In this document: one piece after another, positions 28,693 through 35,950 of the stretch
How positions within the stretch are numbered: the first letter of the stretch is position 1
Layout of the letters: the number at the start of each line of letters is the position of its first letter
Source of the DNA: CAZPWF01 sp964590725
Lineage (GTDB): Bacteria; Patescibacteriota; Saccharimonadia; Saccharimonadales; JACQNP01
Length of the DNA stretch: 64,000 nt
Reading direction: 5' to 3'
Assembly: GCA_964590725.1 (NCBI GenBank)
Contig: CAZPWF010000003.1
Span: 1-64,000, forward strand
Position numbers and translations under genes: made by a program
Notes under the pieces: generated by a model
What the model saw: the letters and a program-made list of their open reading frames with translations, nothing else
What the model was told of the DNA's origin: nothing
Databases searched by the model: none

Positions 28693-29745
28693 CTAGGCTT
28701 GGCTTAGTAGCTCATGTTCTGCGGCGAGGAGTTGTTCGATAATATCGTCTATATCGCCAGTCAGAGCCGTAGGAATGTTACTGCGTGAATAACCAATTCT
28801 ATGATCGGTAATACGGTCCTGAGGGAAATTATAAGTACGGATTTTTTCACTGCGATCACCCGAACCGATTAACTTTTTACGCGCATCAGATGATTGTTTC
28901 TGTTCTTCCTCAATTTTTTGCGCTAAAAGCCTAGAACGCAGTACTCCCATAGCTTTGTCTTTGTTCTTGATCTGAGACTTTTCGTCCTGGCATGTAACTA
29001 CGAGACCAGATGGTATATGCGTGATTCGCACGGCAGAGTCAGTGGTGTTGACTGACTGGCCGCCGTGACCACTAGAGCGGTAAACGTCGATACGCAAATC
29101 GTTTGCGCTAATCTCTATGTCGGTTTCTTCAGCTTCTGGTAATACCGATACAGTAACCGTACTGGTATGAATACGCCCTTGAGATTCGGTTACCGGAACG
29201 CGTTGTACGCGGTGCACACCGGCTTCAAATTTTAGGTATTTGTATGCTTCGTCGCCCCGAACCGCAAAAATAACTTCTTTGAACCCTCCGGCGTCACTGG
29301 GGCTTTCGCTGATCAGCTCTATCTTATAGTCATGATTTTCTGTCCAGCGAGCATACATGCGATACAGTTCGCCCGCAAATAGGCTGGCTTCGTCGCCACC
29401 AGCAGCAGCTCTAATTTCTACAATCACGTCTCGATCGTTATTGGGATCGGCGGGTGTAAGTATTTCAGTTAGTTGCGCTTGTAGAGTTGATAATTTTGAT
29501 TCGTTTTCGGATACTTCTAGTCGCGCCATTTCACCGAGCTCATCATTACTTTGTGCAAGTTCTCGTGCACTAACCAAATCGTCGTTCAGCTTGTTAATTT
29601 TATCGAATAATTCAAGCGTGCCTTCTATTTGTTTTTGTCTTTTGGCTAGTTTGGGGTATTCCTTGGATGAAAAGATAGACGGATCTTCCAGTCTTGTCTG
29701 CAGATCTTCTAGCTCTTTTCTGAGTGTTGCTTCTTTTTCGTTCAT
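28693..29745 (-). CDS. prfA: Peptide chain release factor 1
   Basis: 350 residues. The stop-codon recognition motif PxT is PVT in RVPVTESQGRIHTS (about 179-192), which reads UAA and UAG. The catalytic GGQ is in SSGHGGQSVNTTDS (about 222-235). Both release factors are present, which agrees with UGA being a normal stop here. A TATACT box (29762-29767, minus) and a GAGGAC site precede the ATG. Confidence 0.96.
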   Translation of the reverse strand: MNEKEATLRKELEDLQTRLEDPSIFSSKEYPKLAKRQKQIEGTLELFDKINKLNDDLVSARELAQSNDELGEMARLEVSENESKLSTLQAQLTEILTPADPNNDRDVIVEIRAAAGGDEASLFAGELYRMYARWTENHDYKIELISESPSDAGGFKEVIFAVRGDEAYKYLKFEAGVHRVQRVPVTESQGRIHTSTVTVSVLPEAEETDIEISANDLRIDVYRSSGHGGQSVNTTDSAVRITHIPSGLVVTCQDEKSQIKNKDKAMGVLRSRLLAQKIEEEQKQSSDARKKLIGSGDRSEKIRTYNFPQDRITDHRIGYSRSNIPTALTGDIDDIIEQLLAAEHELLSQA

Positions 29746-29772
29746 ACCATGTCCTCGATTAAGTATACAAAT

Positions 29773-29800
29773 AAAAAACCATCAAACATAAATTTGATGG
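29773..29800 (-). terminator. Rho-independent terminator of rpmE
   Basis: CCATCAAA/TTTGATGG stem of 8 bp, followed on the minus strand by TTTTTT (complement of 29773-29778). It lies 17 bases beyond the rpmE stop. Confidence 0.85.
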
Positions 29801-29816
29801 TTTAATTTAAATCTAG

Positions 29817-30173
29817 TTAACGCTTTGATGTTTTGAGTGTACCCATTTTTTGGGTTTCTGACTCGTAGTCTTTGTCGACTTTTGTGCGTGTTTTCGTAGC
29901 TGATTTCTTCATTGCTTCAGCACGAGCTTTGGCAGCTTCTTGACGAGCCTTGAACTTATCTACACGACCTTCGATGTCGATCATCTTTTCTTGCCCAGTA
30001 AAGAATGGGTGAGAAGCGCTAGAAATGTGAACTTTAACTAGAGGGTATTCAACACCATCAAGTTTAATGGTGTCTTCAGTAGCGACAGTAGATTTGGTCA
30101 AGAACGTCTGATTATTGTTCAGGTCCTGGAAAACCACTGGTCGGTAGTTAGTTGGATGTATATCTTTCTTCAT
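29817..30173 (-). CDS. rpmE: Ribosomal protein L31, type B-like, with C-terminal extension
   Basis: 118 residues from the ATG at 30173; the longer frame to 30230 crosses the promoter. The N-terminal 70 residues match L31 (MKKDIHPTNYRPVVFQD, SHPFFTG) without the zinc CxxC pairs, as in the type B form. About 45 Lys/Ala-rich residues extend the C-terminus. It is part of the large subunit at the intersubunit bridge. Confidence 0.9.
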   Translation of the reverse strand: MKKDIHPTNYRPVVFQDLNNNQTFLTKSTVATEDTIKLDGVEYPLVKVHISSASHPFFTGQEKMIDIEGRVDKFKARQEAAKARAEAMKKSATKTRTKVDKDYESETQKMGTLKTSKR

Positions 30174-30185
30174 AGTCAAGGCGTG

Positions 30186-30214
30186 ATTATACACATCTGT
30201 TGGTATCTGGTCAA
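30186..30214 (-). promoter_or_regulatory. Promoter of rpmE
   Basis: On the minus strand, TTGACC (complement of 30209-30214), 17-bp spacer, TATAAT (complement of 30186-30191), ending 12 nt before the ATG. Confidence 0.8.
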
Positions 30215-30224
30215 GACAATTAGC

Positions 30225-30253
30225 TTGCAACAGATGACGCCATCTGTTAAAAT
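30225..30253 (+). promoter_or_regulatory. Promoter of rpsB with a palindrome in its spacer
   Basis: TTGCAA (30225-30230), 17-bp spacer, TAAAAT (30248-30253). The spacer contains the inverted repeat CAGATG-ACGC-CATCTG (30231-30246), a possible operator. The rpmE promoter points the other way 10 bp upstream. Confidence 0.65.
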
Positions 30254-30259
30254 GAACAA

Positions 30260-30355
30260 GTAAATTATTAAACAGGTGAGTTAATTAATCCTTCCTGTAC
30301 TATCCCGTGTAGGGACGTATGGGCAAAAGATTCACCGATGACGAAAGGATAATAT
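30260..30355 (+). other. rpsB mRNA leader
   Basis: About 95 nt with a small hairpin (TCCC/GGGA, near 30302-30316) and a GGA ribosome site before the ATG. S2 leaders are often feedback sites in bacteria. No named motif was recognised here. Confidence 0.3.
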
Positions 30356-31111
30356 ATGGCATCAGTAGATGTTGATATTAAAAAACTATTAGAAGCTGGT
30401 GCGCATTTTGGCCACAAGACTAGCCGATGGCACCCAAAGATGGCTCCTTATATTCACAGCAAGCGTGAAGGTACCCATATAATTGATCTGACCAAAACGG
30501 TCGAAGCATTAAATCTTGCACTTGGATTTATTGAAGATCAAGCTTCAGAAGGCAAGCAGATTTTGTTTGTAGGTACGAAGCGTCAGGCACACGATGTTGT
30601 TAAGCAGGCTGCAGTAGATACAAACATGCCATACGTTGTAGAGCGTTGGCTTGGTGGCATGATTACTAATCGCAACACTATTGGCGGTCGCGTCAAACAT
30701 CTTAAAGACTTAGAGACTAAGATGGAAAACGGACAGCTTGCTCACAAATATAACAAGCTTGAAGTTCAGCGATTCCAGGAAGAAATTGACGAGATGAATC
30801 ACCTTTACGGCGGTATTAAAGAATTGGCCGCAAAGCCCGGGGCCTTGTATATCGTAGACGTTGTCCATGAGATTAATGCAGTCAGAGAAGCTAAAAAGCT
30901 TGGTATACCAATTGTCGCAATCGTTGACACAAACGCTGATCCTACTGACATCGATTACCCAATCCCAGCTAATGATGATGCGATTAAAACAATTGCTTTG
31001 ATTACAGGATATGTTCAGCAAGCGGTAGAAACTGGCAAGGCAAAATATGCAAAGAAAGCAGAAAAGGCTGCCCCAAAACCTGATAAAGACGAAAAGGAAG
31101 GCGAAAAGTAA
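30356..31111 (+). CDS. rpsB: Ribosomal protein S2
   Basis: 251 residues, normal length. Typical S2 signatures are visible: LLEAGAHFGHKTSRWHPKM (about 11-29), RWLGGMITN (about 101-109) and PIVAIVDTNADP (about 182-193). The Lys-rich C-terminal tail is common in the family. It is the first gene of the rpsB-tsf operon; the tsf ATG follows its TAA directly. Confidence 0.97.
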   Translation: MASVDVDIKKLLEAGAHFGHKTSRWHPKMAPYIHSKREGTHIIDLTKTVEALNLALGFIEDQASEGKQILFVGTKRQAHDVVKQAAVDTNMPYVVERWLGGMITNRNTIGGRVKHLKDLETKMENGQLAHKYNKLEVQRFQEEIDEMNHLYGGIKELAAKPGALYIVDVVHEINAVREAKKLGIPIVAIVDTNADPTDIDYPIPANDDAIKTIALITGYVQQAVETGKAKYAKKAEKAAPKPDKDEKEGEK

Positions 31112-31708
31112 ATGGCGATAAATATTGATGACATTAAGAGACTAAAGAGTTTGACTGGCGTAGGTTTGACCGACGCTAAAGCTGCACTCGAAGAAGTTGG
31201 TGGTGATTTTGACAAAGCTCTAGCTGCTATGCGTAAAAAAGGTCTGACCAAGGCTGAAAAACGCGGCGAACGCGAAGCCCGAGCTGGAATCGTAGGTAAT
31301 TACAATCACGATAACCGAATTGGCGTACTTGTAGAAGTGAACTGCGAAACTGATTTTGTGGCTCGTAACGAAATCTTTACAGATTTTGTTAAGGATGTGG
31401 CTATGCATATTGCAGCCAGTAGTCCCGAATATGTCAGCATAGATGATATCTCAGCAGAGGATCGTGATTCTAAAAAGGCTGAATTTGCAGACAAGGCAAA
31501 AGCAGACGGCAAGCCAGAAAATATGATCGACAATATCGTTGATGGAATGCTAAAGAAGCACTTCGCTGAGAAGTGTTTGCTAGATCAGCCTTTTGTGAAG
31601 AACCCAGATATTACTGTTGGCGAATACGTCAAAGAGCACAATGCCAAACTTGGCGAAAATATTGTTGTTCGTCGCTTCAGTCGTATGGCCCTAGGTGAAG
31701 TAAGCTAA
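31112..31708 (+). CDS. tsf: Elongation factor Ts
   Basis: 198 residues, the short bacterial form. The N-terminal UBA-like domain has LTGVGLTDAKAAL (about 14-26), and the EF-Tu contact is NCETDFVARN (about 77-86). It exchanges GDP for GTP on EF-Tu. It starts directly after the rpsB stop codon, as in the conserved operon. Confidence 0.97.
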   Translation: MAINIDDIKRLKSLTGVGLTDAKAALEEVGGDFDKALAAMRKKGLTKAEKRGEREARAGIVGNYNHDNRIGVLVEVNCETDFVARNEIFTDFVKDVAMHIAASSPEYVSIDDISAEDRDSKKAEFADKAKADGKPENMIDNIVDGMLKKHFAEKCLLDQPFVKNPDITVGEYVKEHNAKLGENIVVRRFSRMALGEVS

Positions 31709-31728
31709 AAATATCTGGTTCGTGGTGA

Positions 31729-31734
31729 TATAAT
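31729..31734 (+). promoter_or_regulatory. -10 box of a leaderless small-gene operon
   Basis: TATAAT with TG before it (extended -10). It ends 8 nt before the ATG at 31743. Confidence 0.6.
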
Positions 31735-31742
31735 ACGTTCGT

Positions 31743-31976
31743 ATGAGATTACGTGAATACCGAGAGTGCCTGGTTGATCCAGAGGCAAGGGTTCACGTTC
31801 GAATTGCCCAGAATATATTAGCGATTATCGCCAGAGTTGAAGAAATTACTGAAGAGGATCGTGTGGGGACATTTCCGGTTGTTGAAACTATCGAGATGCC
31901 CTGGCGCCAGACAGTAGTTCGTGATGAAACAGAGCTAAACGAATTAATGAGAACGTACGAAGAAGGCGGAATGTAA
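31743..31976 (+). CDS. Small unknown protein 1 of the tsf-frr interval
   Basis: 77 residues, acidic, probably helical then beta. No family was recognised. It starts a run of three tightly coupled small genes; its TAA shares one base with the next ATG (TAATG). Confidence 0.65.
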   Translation: MRLREYRECLVDPEARVHVRIAQNILAIIARVEEITEEDRVGTFPVVETIEMPWRQTVVRDETELNELMRTYEEGGM

Positions 31977-32257
31977 TGCGGCATGAAATTGCGATCGATT
32001 TGGCTAAAGGTGTAACCGAAACCATTACTGCCGAAACTTGGAGTGGTATCGACCCACACAAAGTTATCGAACATATGGTATCGACAATTAATCCTGAAGA
32101 CAGGCACAAACTCGTAGGTAATGTCAGTCTTAGGAGATTGGCAGATCTATCTAATCCATATAATATTTCAGACAGTTTGAGAGCAGTCTTAGCGGAAAAG
32201 TCACCAAAAATGCTCGAAGACATAGATCGTTGGGCCCAAGAAGACCGTTACAGATAA
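31976..32257 (+). CDS. Small unknown protein 2 of the tsf-frr interval
   Basis: 93 residues with no membrane segment; a mostly helical composition ends with DIDRWAQEDRYR. It overlaps the previous gene by one base and is followed by the next ATG after one base, so translation is probably coupled. Confidence 0.65.
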   Translation: MRHEIAIDLAKGVTETITAETWSGIDPHKVIEHMVSTINPEDRHKLVGNVSLRRLADLSNPYNISDSLRAVLAEKSPKMLEDIDRWAQEDRYR

Positions 32258-32258
32258 T

Positions 32259-32525
32259 ATGGATAATAAACTAAGTAGTAGTATGAAATATTTTGACAGA
32301 CCTACTGATGATCGGACAAGCGCAGCTTTGGCAAGGGGTGCGACTGTATTGCCCGACCTGGGAGGTGGTTTGCCTCCTATAGATATTGATTGGGAAATCT
32401 ATAATAATTGCTTAACTAGGGTGCTTAAAAACCTTAGAGACAACCGAGTTGAAAAAGTATTAGAGGCGCCTAACGAGCCACGCATAGCAAGAATACCTAG
32501 CAACATAATATTAGGAGAAAACTAA
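32259..32525 (+). CDS. Small unknown protein 3 of the tsf-frr interval
   Basis: 88 residues, with a Gly/Pro-rich middle (DLGGGLPPIDIDW) and a basic helix after it. No family was recognised. Its last codons carry the AGGAGA ribosome site of frr. Confidence 0.6.
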   Translation: MDNKLSSSMKYFDRPTDDRTSAALARGATVLPDLGGGLPPIDIDWEIYNNCLTRVLKNLRDNRVEKVLEAPNEPRIARIPSNIILGEN

Positions 32526-32528
32526 ACA

Positions 32529-33092
32529 ATGAGCCCAGCACAAATCGTAGAAGACGCTAAAAAGAAATGTAACGGTGCGTTAGAACATTTTAAAGAAGAC
32601 CTAAAAAAGCTAAGAACAGGTCGAGCCCACCCGAGTATGCTTGATAGTGTCATGGTGGAGGCTTATGGTTCACAAATGCCGCTTATTCAGGTTGGCACTA
32701 TAACTGTTCCAGAAGGTCAATTATTGCAAATCACTCCATTTGATCCAGGTAATATTGACGCGATTTGCGCAGCTATTCGTAATAATCAGAGCTTGGGGCT
32801 TAATCCTATGGATGATGGCCGAGTTGTGAGAATTCAGATACCGGCACTTACAGAAGAGCGTCGTCGAGAAATAACTAAGCAAGTCGGAGTAAAGCATGAA
32901 GAATGTATGATTTCACTTCGGAATCTTCGACATGACGCGCTAGATGCAATCGAAAAATCCAAGAAAGACAAAGAAATCGGCGAAGATGAAGCCAAGCGAC
33001 TGGTTTTACAGATAGAAGAAGCTATGACTAAGGTCAAATCTGAGGCTGAAGCTACTGCCAAATCCAAAGAACAAGAGATTCTAACTGTTTAG
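32529..33092 (+). CDS. frr: Ribosome recycling factor
   Basis: 187 residues, normal length. The signature KLRTGRAHPSMLD (about 26-38) and the long C-terminal helical region (RRREITKQ, LRNLRHDALD) are typical. With EF-G it splits post-termination ribosomes. Good AGGAGA ribosome site. Confidence 0.97.
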   Translation: MSPAQIVEDAKKKCNGALEHFKEDLKKLRTGRAHPSMLDSVMVEAYGSQMPLIQVGTITVPEGQLLQITPFDPGNIDAICAAIRNNQSLGLNPMDDGRVVRIQIPALTEERRREITKQVGVKHEECMISLRNLRHDALDAIEKSKKDKEIGEDEAKRLVLQIEEAMTKVKSEAEATAKSKEQEILTV

Positions 33093-33118
33093 TCAGCCAG
33101 TTTTCAGCTTTGGTTTGA

Positions 33119-33124
33119 TATAAT
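33119..33124 (+). promoter_or_regulatory. Extended -10 box of uppS
   Basis: TGATATAAT; TATAAT ends 9 nt before the ATG at 33134, so the transcript is leaderless or nearly so. Confidence 0.6.
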
Positions 33125-33133
33125 TATTTGTAC

Positions 33134-33826
33134 ATGTCAGAAATAGCAGAACCAGTACACCTAGGATTTATATTAGACGGAAATAGACGGTGGGCAAAAG
33201 AGCAGGGTCTGCCAACTCTCGAAGGGCATAAGCGTGGATCAGAAGTCTTCCAAGAGATTGCTTTGCATGCTTTTAAACGGGGCGTAACGTGTGTCTCGGG
33301 TTTTGTATTTTCTACTGAAAATTGGCAAAGGACCGAAGAAGAAGTCGGTTATCTTATGAGGTTAGTTAGTAAAGCGGTTGATAATTATTTAGAAACTTTT
33401 CACGCTGAAGGAATAAAGATTGTTATATTAGGACGCCGCGATGGTCTTCGAGCTAGGGTGTTAAAGTCAATACAAAAGGCCGAGGAAACAACTAAAAATA
33501 ACACCAAAGGCACACTGGCACTTTGCTTTAACTATGGCGGCAAAGACGAAATTGTCGATGCGGTTAAGCAAATAGTTGATTCAGGATTGGATTCTTCGCA
33601 GATTTCTACCGAAACGGTCAGCGAAAACTTATACCACCCGGAATTACCGGATATTGATATGTTAATAAGGACTTCTGGTGAGCAAAGGTTGAGCGGTTTT
33701 ATGCTGTGGAGAGCTGCCTACGCAGAACTATATTTTTGTAATAAATTTTGGCCAGCGTTTACGACAGAAGATTTAGATAAAGTTTTAGAGTGTTATGGTT
33801 CAAGAGAAAGAAGGTTTGGAAACTAA
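33134..33826 (+). CDS. uppS: Isoprenyl transferase (undecaprenyl diphosphate synthase)
   Basis: 230 residues from the ATG at 33134. FILDGNRRWAK (about 12-22) carries the catalytic Asp, and RTSGEQRLSGFMLWRAAYAE (near 178-197) is the family's C-terminal signature. It builds the C55 lipid carrier used for peptidoglycan and wall polymers. The rseP ATG follows the stop codon directly. Confidence 0.95.
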   Translation: MSEIAEPVHLGFILDGNRRWAKEQGLPTLEGHKRGSEVFQEIALHAFKRGVTCVSGFVFSTENWQRTEEEVGYLMRLVSKAVDNYLETFHAEGIKIVILGRRDGLRARVLKSIQKAEETTKNNTKGTLALCFNYGGKDEIVDAVKQIVDSGLDSSQISTETVSENLYHPELPDIDMLIRTSGEQRLSGFMLWRAAYAELYFCNKFWPAFTTEDLDKVLECYGSRERRFGN

Positions 33827-34954
33827 ATGTCCTTAGGGTTATTAATTTTTGGGTTGTTTGCGTTCGTTGGATTGGTGATTGTTCATGAGTGGGGACATTT
33901 TATCGCCGCTCGTCGCAACGGAGTGGATGTGGAAGAATTTGGTGTTGGGTTTCCTCCTAAAGCACTGACTATCACCAAGAAAAAAGGCACAGAATATACG
34001 CTCAATTGGCTTCCTCTTGGCGGGTTTGTCCGACTAAAGGGCGAACATGATGCCGATACTGAAAAGGGTAGCTATGGCGCAGCAAGTCTAAAAACCAAAA
34101 TAAAAATCATGGTGGCCGGTGTAGGTATGAACCTAATTACAGCTTTTATATTGTTTACTTTAGTTGCCCTGATAGGTATGCCGCACTTAGTAAAGGATCA
34201 GTTTGTCGTGTCTTCTGACTCGAAAATATCCCAGCAAAAGGTATACATTGGGAAAATAGATAATGATTCCCCCGCAGCAAAAGCTGGCTTAAAGCAAAAA
34301 GACCAGATAATTAAAATTACGGATAAAGACGGACAAGAAATAATCATTACCGATGCTGCAAAATTACTAGAAACTACAAAAAAACTATCAGGGCAAGAAA
34401 TATCAGTAACCGTTGTTAGAAATGGGCAGGAGCAGCAAGCCAAAACTTCGCTTCTGGCATCTGCAGAGGTTGAAGCCAGTAAAAAAACAAGTAATCCAAA
34501 GGGATATCTTGGAATTATCCCATCAGAATTAGTTTTGAGACGATCAACATGGTCTGCGCCTATTGTAGCTCTGGGGACAATGAAACAGTTCACGGTGCTT
34601 ACGCTAAAAGGTATAGGTTCTGCTCTGGCAGGAGTATTTAGCGGAAATGGCTCTAAGGCGGCAGAACAGGTATCTGGCCCTGTTGGTATATTCGTAGTTC
34701 TAAGAGATGGGAGCTCACTAGGTGTTGCATTCGTATTAATGATAATCGCAGTAATATCTCTAACCTTAGCAATTATGAACATTCTACCGATTCCAGCCTT
34801 GGATGGTGGAAGACTGTTTGTAACTTTGCTTTACAGGGTTCGCGGTAAAAAACTTACACCAAAGATGGAGGAGCGAATTCACGGTACTGGCATGGCTGTC
34901 CTGTTAGCTTTGTTTGTTCTTATAACAGTTGTTGATGTTAGGAGATTTTTCTAG
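33827..34954 (+). CDS. rseP: Site-2 protease (RseP-like intramembrane zinc protease)
   Basis: 375 residues. HEWGH (20-24) is the zinc site in the first membrane helix. A PDZ domain lies at about 125-220, and NILPIPALDGGRLF near 320 gives the third zinc ligand. Further membrane helices are at about 98-120, 300-325 and 352-372. It cuts membrane-embedded regulators or signal-peptide remnants. It lies in an operon with uppS. Confidence 0.93.
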   Translation: MSLGLLIFGLFAFVGLVIVHEWGHFIAARRNGVDVEEFGVGFPPKALTITKKKGTEYTLNWLPLGGFVRLKGEHDADTEKGSYGAASLKTKIKIMVAGVGMNLITAFILFTLVALIGMPHLVKDQFVVSSDSKISQQKVYIGKIDNDSPAAKAGLKQKDQIIKITDKDGQEIIITDAAKLLETTKKLSGQEISVTVVRNGQEQQAKTSLLASAEVEASKKTSNPKGYLGIIPSELVLRRSTWSAPIVALGTMKQFTVLTLKGIGSALAGVFSGNGSKAAEQVSGPVGIFVVLRDGSSLGVAFVLMIIAVISLTLAIMNILPIPALDGGRLFVTLLYRVRGKKLTPKMEERIHGTGMAVLLALFVLITVVDVRRFF

Positions 34955-34955
34955 C

Positions 34956-35735
34956 GTGGTGGAAGAAAAAATACCCAAAAAACAACTTAAGCTGCGAGAT
35001 TGGGGTCCGATAAGTTCTATTGTGGTGACAATAGCCGGCTTTTTACTGGCTCAGATTGTAGCTATGGCTGCACTGGGTATATATGCCGGTTTTCGTGGTT
35101 GGGACAGTAATACGACCACAAAGATGCTCGAATCGTCCGTTTGGCTGACATTTGCCTTTAGTGTCCTGGTATATGGTTTGTATTTGTGGTTTATAAAAGT
35201 ATTTCTAAAGTGGACCAAGCATTCTTTCAAAGATGTGGGCTGGGTCATTCCAAAGAGTTTATTGGTGACCTTGGCCTACATACTTGGCGGTTTTGTCATA
35301 TATTTTATACTAGCCATCGTAGCTTCTGCTATAACCAAGGCGGTTTTTCCAAGTGTTAACCTAGATCAAAAACAAGAGCTCGGGTTTAGTGCCAACGCAT
35401 CGGGATTATCGTTAATTCCAATATTTCTGGCGTTGGTTATTATACCTCCGTTAGCCGAAGAGATTGTCTGTAGAGGGTTCCTTTATACCGGACTACGCAA
35501 AAAACTACATGTCATTACTGCCGGGATAATTACGAGCATTATATTTGCATCAGCACATTTACAGTGGGGTAGTGATGCTCCGTTACTCTGGGCGGCTGCG
35601 ATCGATACTTTTGTTTTGTCGGCGGTACTCATATATGTAAGAGAGAAATCTGGCAGTTTGGCTGCTCCAATTGGCATACATATGCTCAAGAATGGACTGG
35701 CATTTCTGGCGCTGTTTATTTTACGCCTTGCATAG
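34956..35735 (+). CDS. CPBP-family intramembrane metalloprotease
   Basis: 259 residues from the GTG at 34956, which has AGGAG 11 nt upstream inside rseP; earlier in-frame starts are possible. About 7-8 membrane helices. The CPBP/CAAX motifs are present: EEIVCRGFLY (EExxxR), a His in ASAHLQWG, and a C-terminal His in GIHMLKNGL. Members cleave prenylated proteins or process peptides; the substrate is unknown. Confidence 0.85.
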   Translation: MVEEKIPKKQLKLRDWGPISSIVVTIAGFLLAQIVAMAALGIYAGFRGWDSNTTTKMLESSVWLTFAFSVLVYGLYLWFIKVFLKWTKHSFKDVGWVIPKSLLVTLAYILGGFVIYFILAIVASAITKAVFPSVNLDQKQELGFSANASGLSLIPIFLALVIIPPLAEEIVCRGFLYTGLRKKLHVITAGIITSIIFASAHLQWGSDAPLLWAAAIDTFVLSAVLIYVREKSGSLAAPIGIHMLKNGLAFLALFILRLA

Positions 35736-35755
35736 CAAAACTTGCGTGATATACT
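35728..35755 (+). promoter_or_regulatory. Promoter of the proS leader
   Basis: TTGCAT (35728-35733), 16-bp spacer, TGA then TATACT (35750-35755), an extended -10. Transcription should begin at or next to the ATG at 35762. Confidence 0.65.
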
Positions 35756-35761
35756 GGGCTC

Positions 35762-35815
35762 ATGCAAAAGAACATGGTGATTATTATGACACCAAAGACC
35801 TGCCCAAGGGTCTGA
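35762..35815 (+). CDS. Candidate 17-residue leader peptide of proS
   Basis: A leaderless mini-ORF reading MQKNMVIIMTPKTCPRV and ending in TGA. Two Pro codons, both CCA, are at codons 11 (35792-35794) and 15 (35804-35806). The ORF ends inside the first hairpin of the attenuator-like structure. The next gene is prolyl-tRNA synthetase, so ribosome stalling at Pro codons would make sense. Expression is inferred from the promoter placement. Confidence 0.5.
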   Translation: MQKNMVIIMTPKTCPRV

Positions 35816-35879
35816 TGTTTTTTGTATAAAATAACAATCAAAAAGCATATTCAGACCCCTCCCATAAGAGGGGGTTTTT
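35796..35879 (+). promoter_or_regulatory. Attenuator-like alternating hairpins before proS
   Basis: Four segments can pair in two exclusive ways. Segment 1:2 is AGACC (35796-35800) with GGTCT (35809-35813). Segment 2:3 is GGGTCTGA (35808-35815) with TCAGACCC (35851-35858), 8 perfect pairs. Segment 3:4 is the terminator described next, which shares 35856-35858 with 2:3. A ribosome paused at the first Pro codon would cover segment 1 and allow 2:3, preventing termination. Confidence 0.55.
35856..35879 (+). terminator. Intrinsic terminator in the proS leader
   Basis: CCCCTC (35856-35861) pairs with GAGGGG (35868-35873), 6-nt loop, followed by G and TTTTT. It could end the CPBP transcript and also act as the attenuator of proS. 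Confidence 0.85.
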
Positions 35880-35950
35880 AATAAGCTTACACATAGACTA
35901 AAGTATACGAGGGTAAATACTGATTATTTTCAGTCATAAAAAGGACTAAG

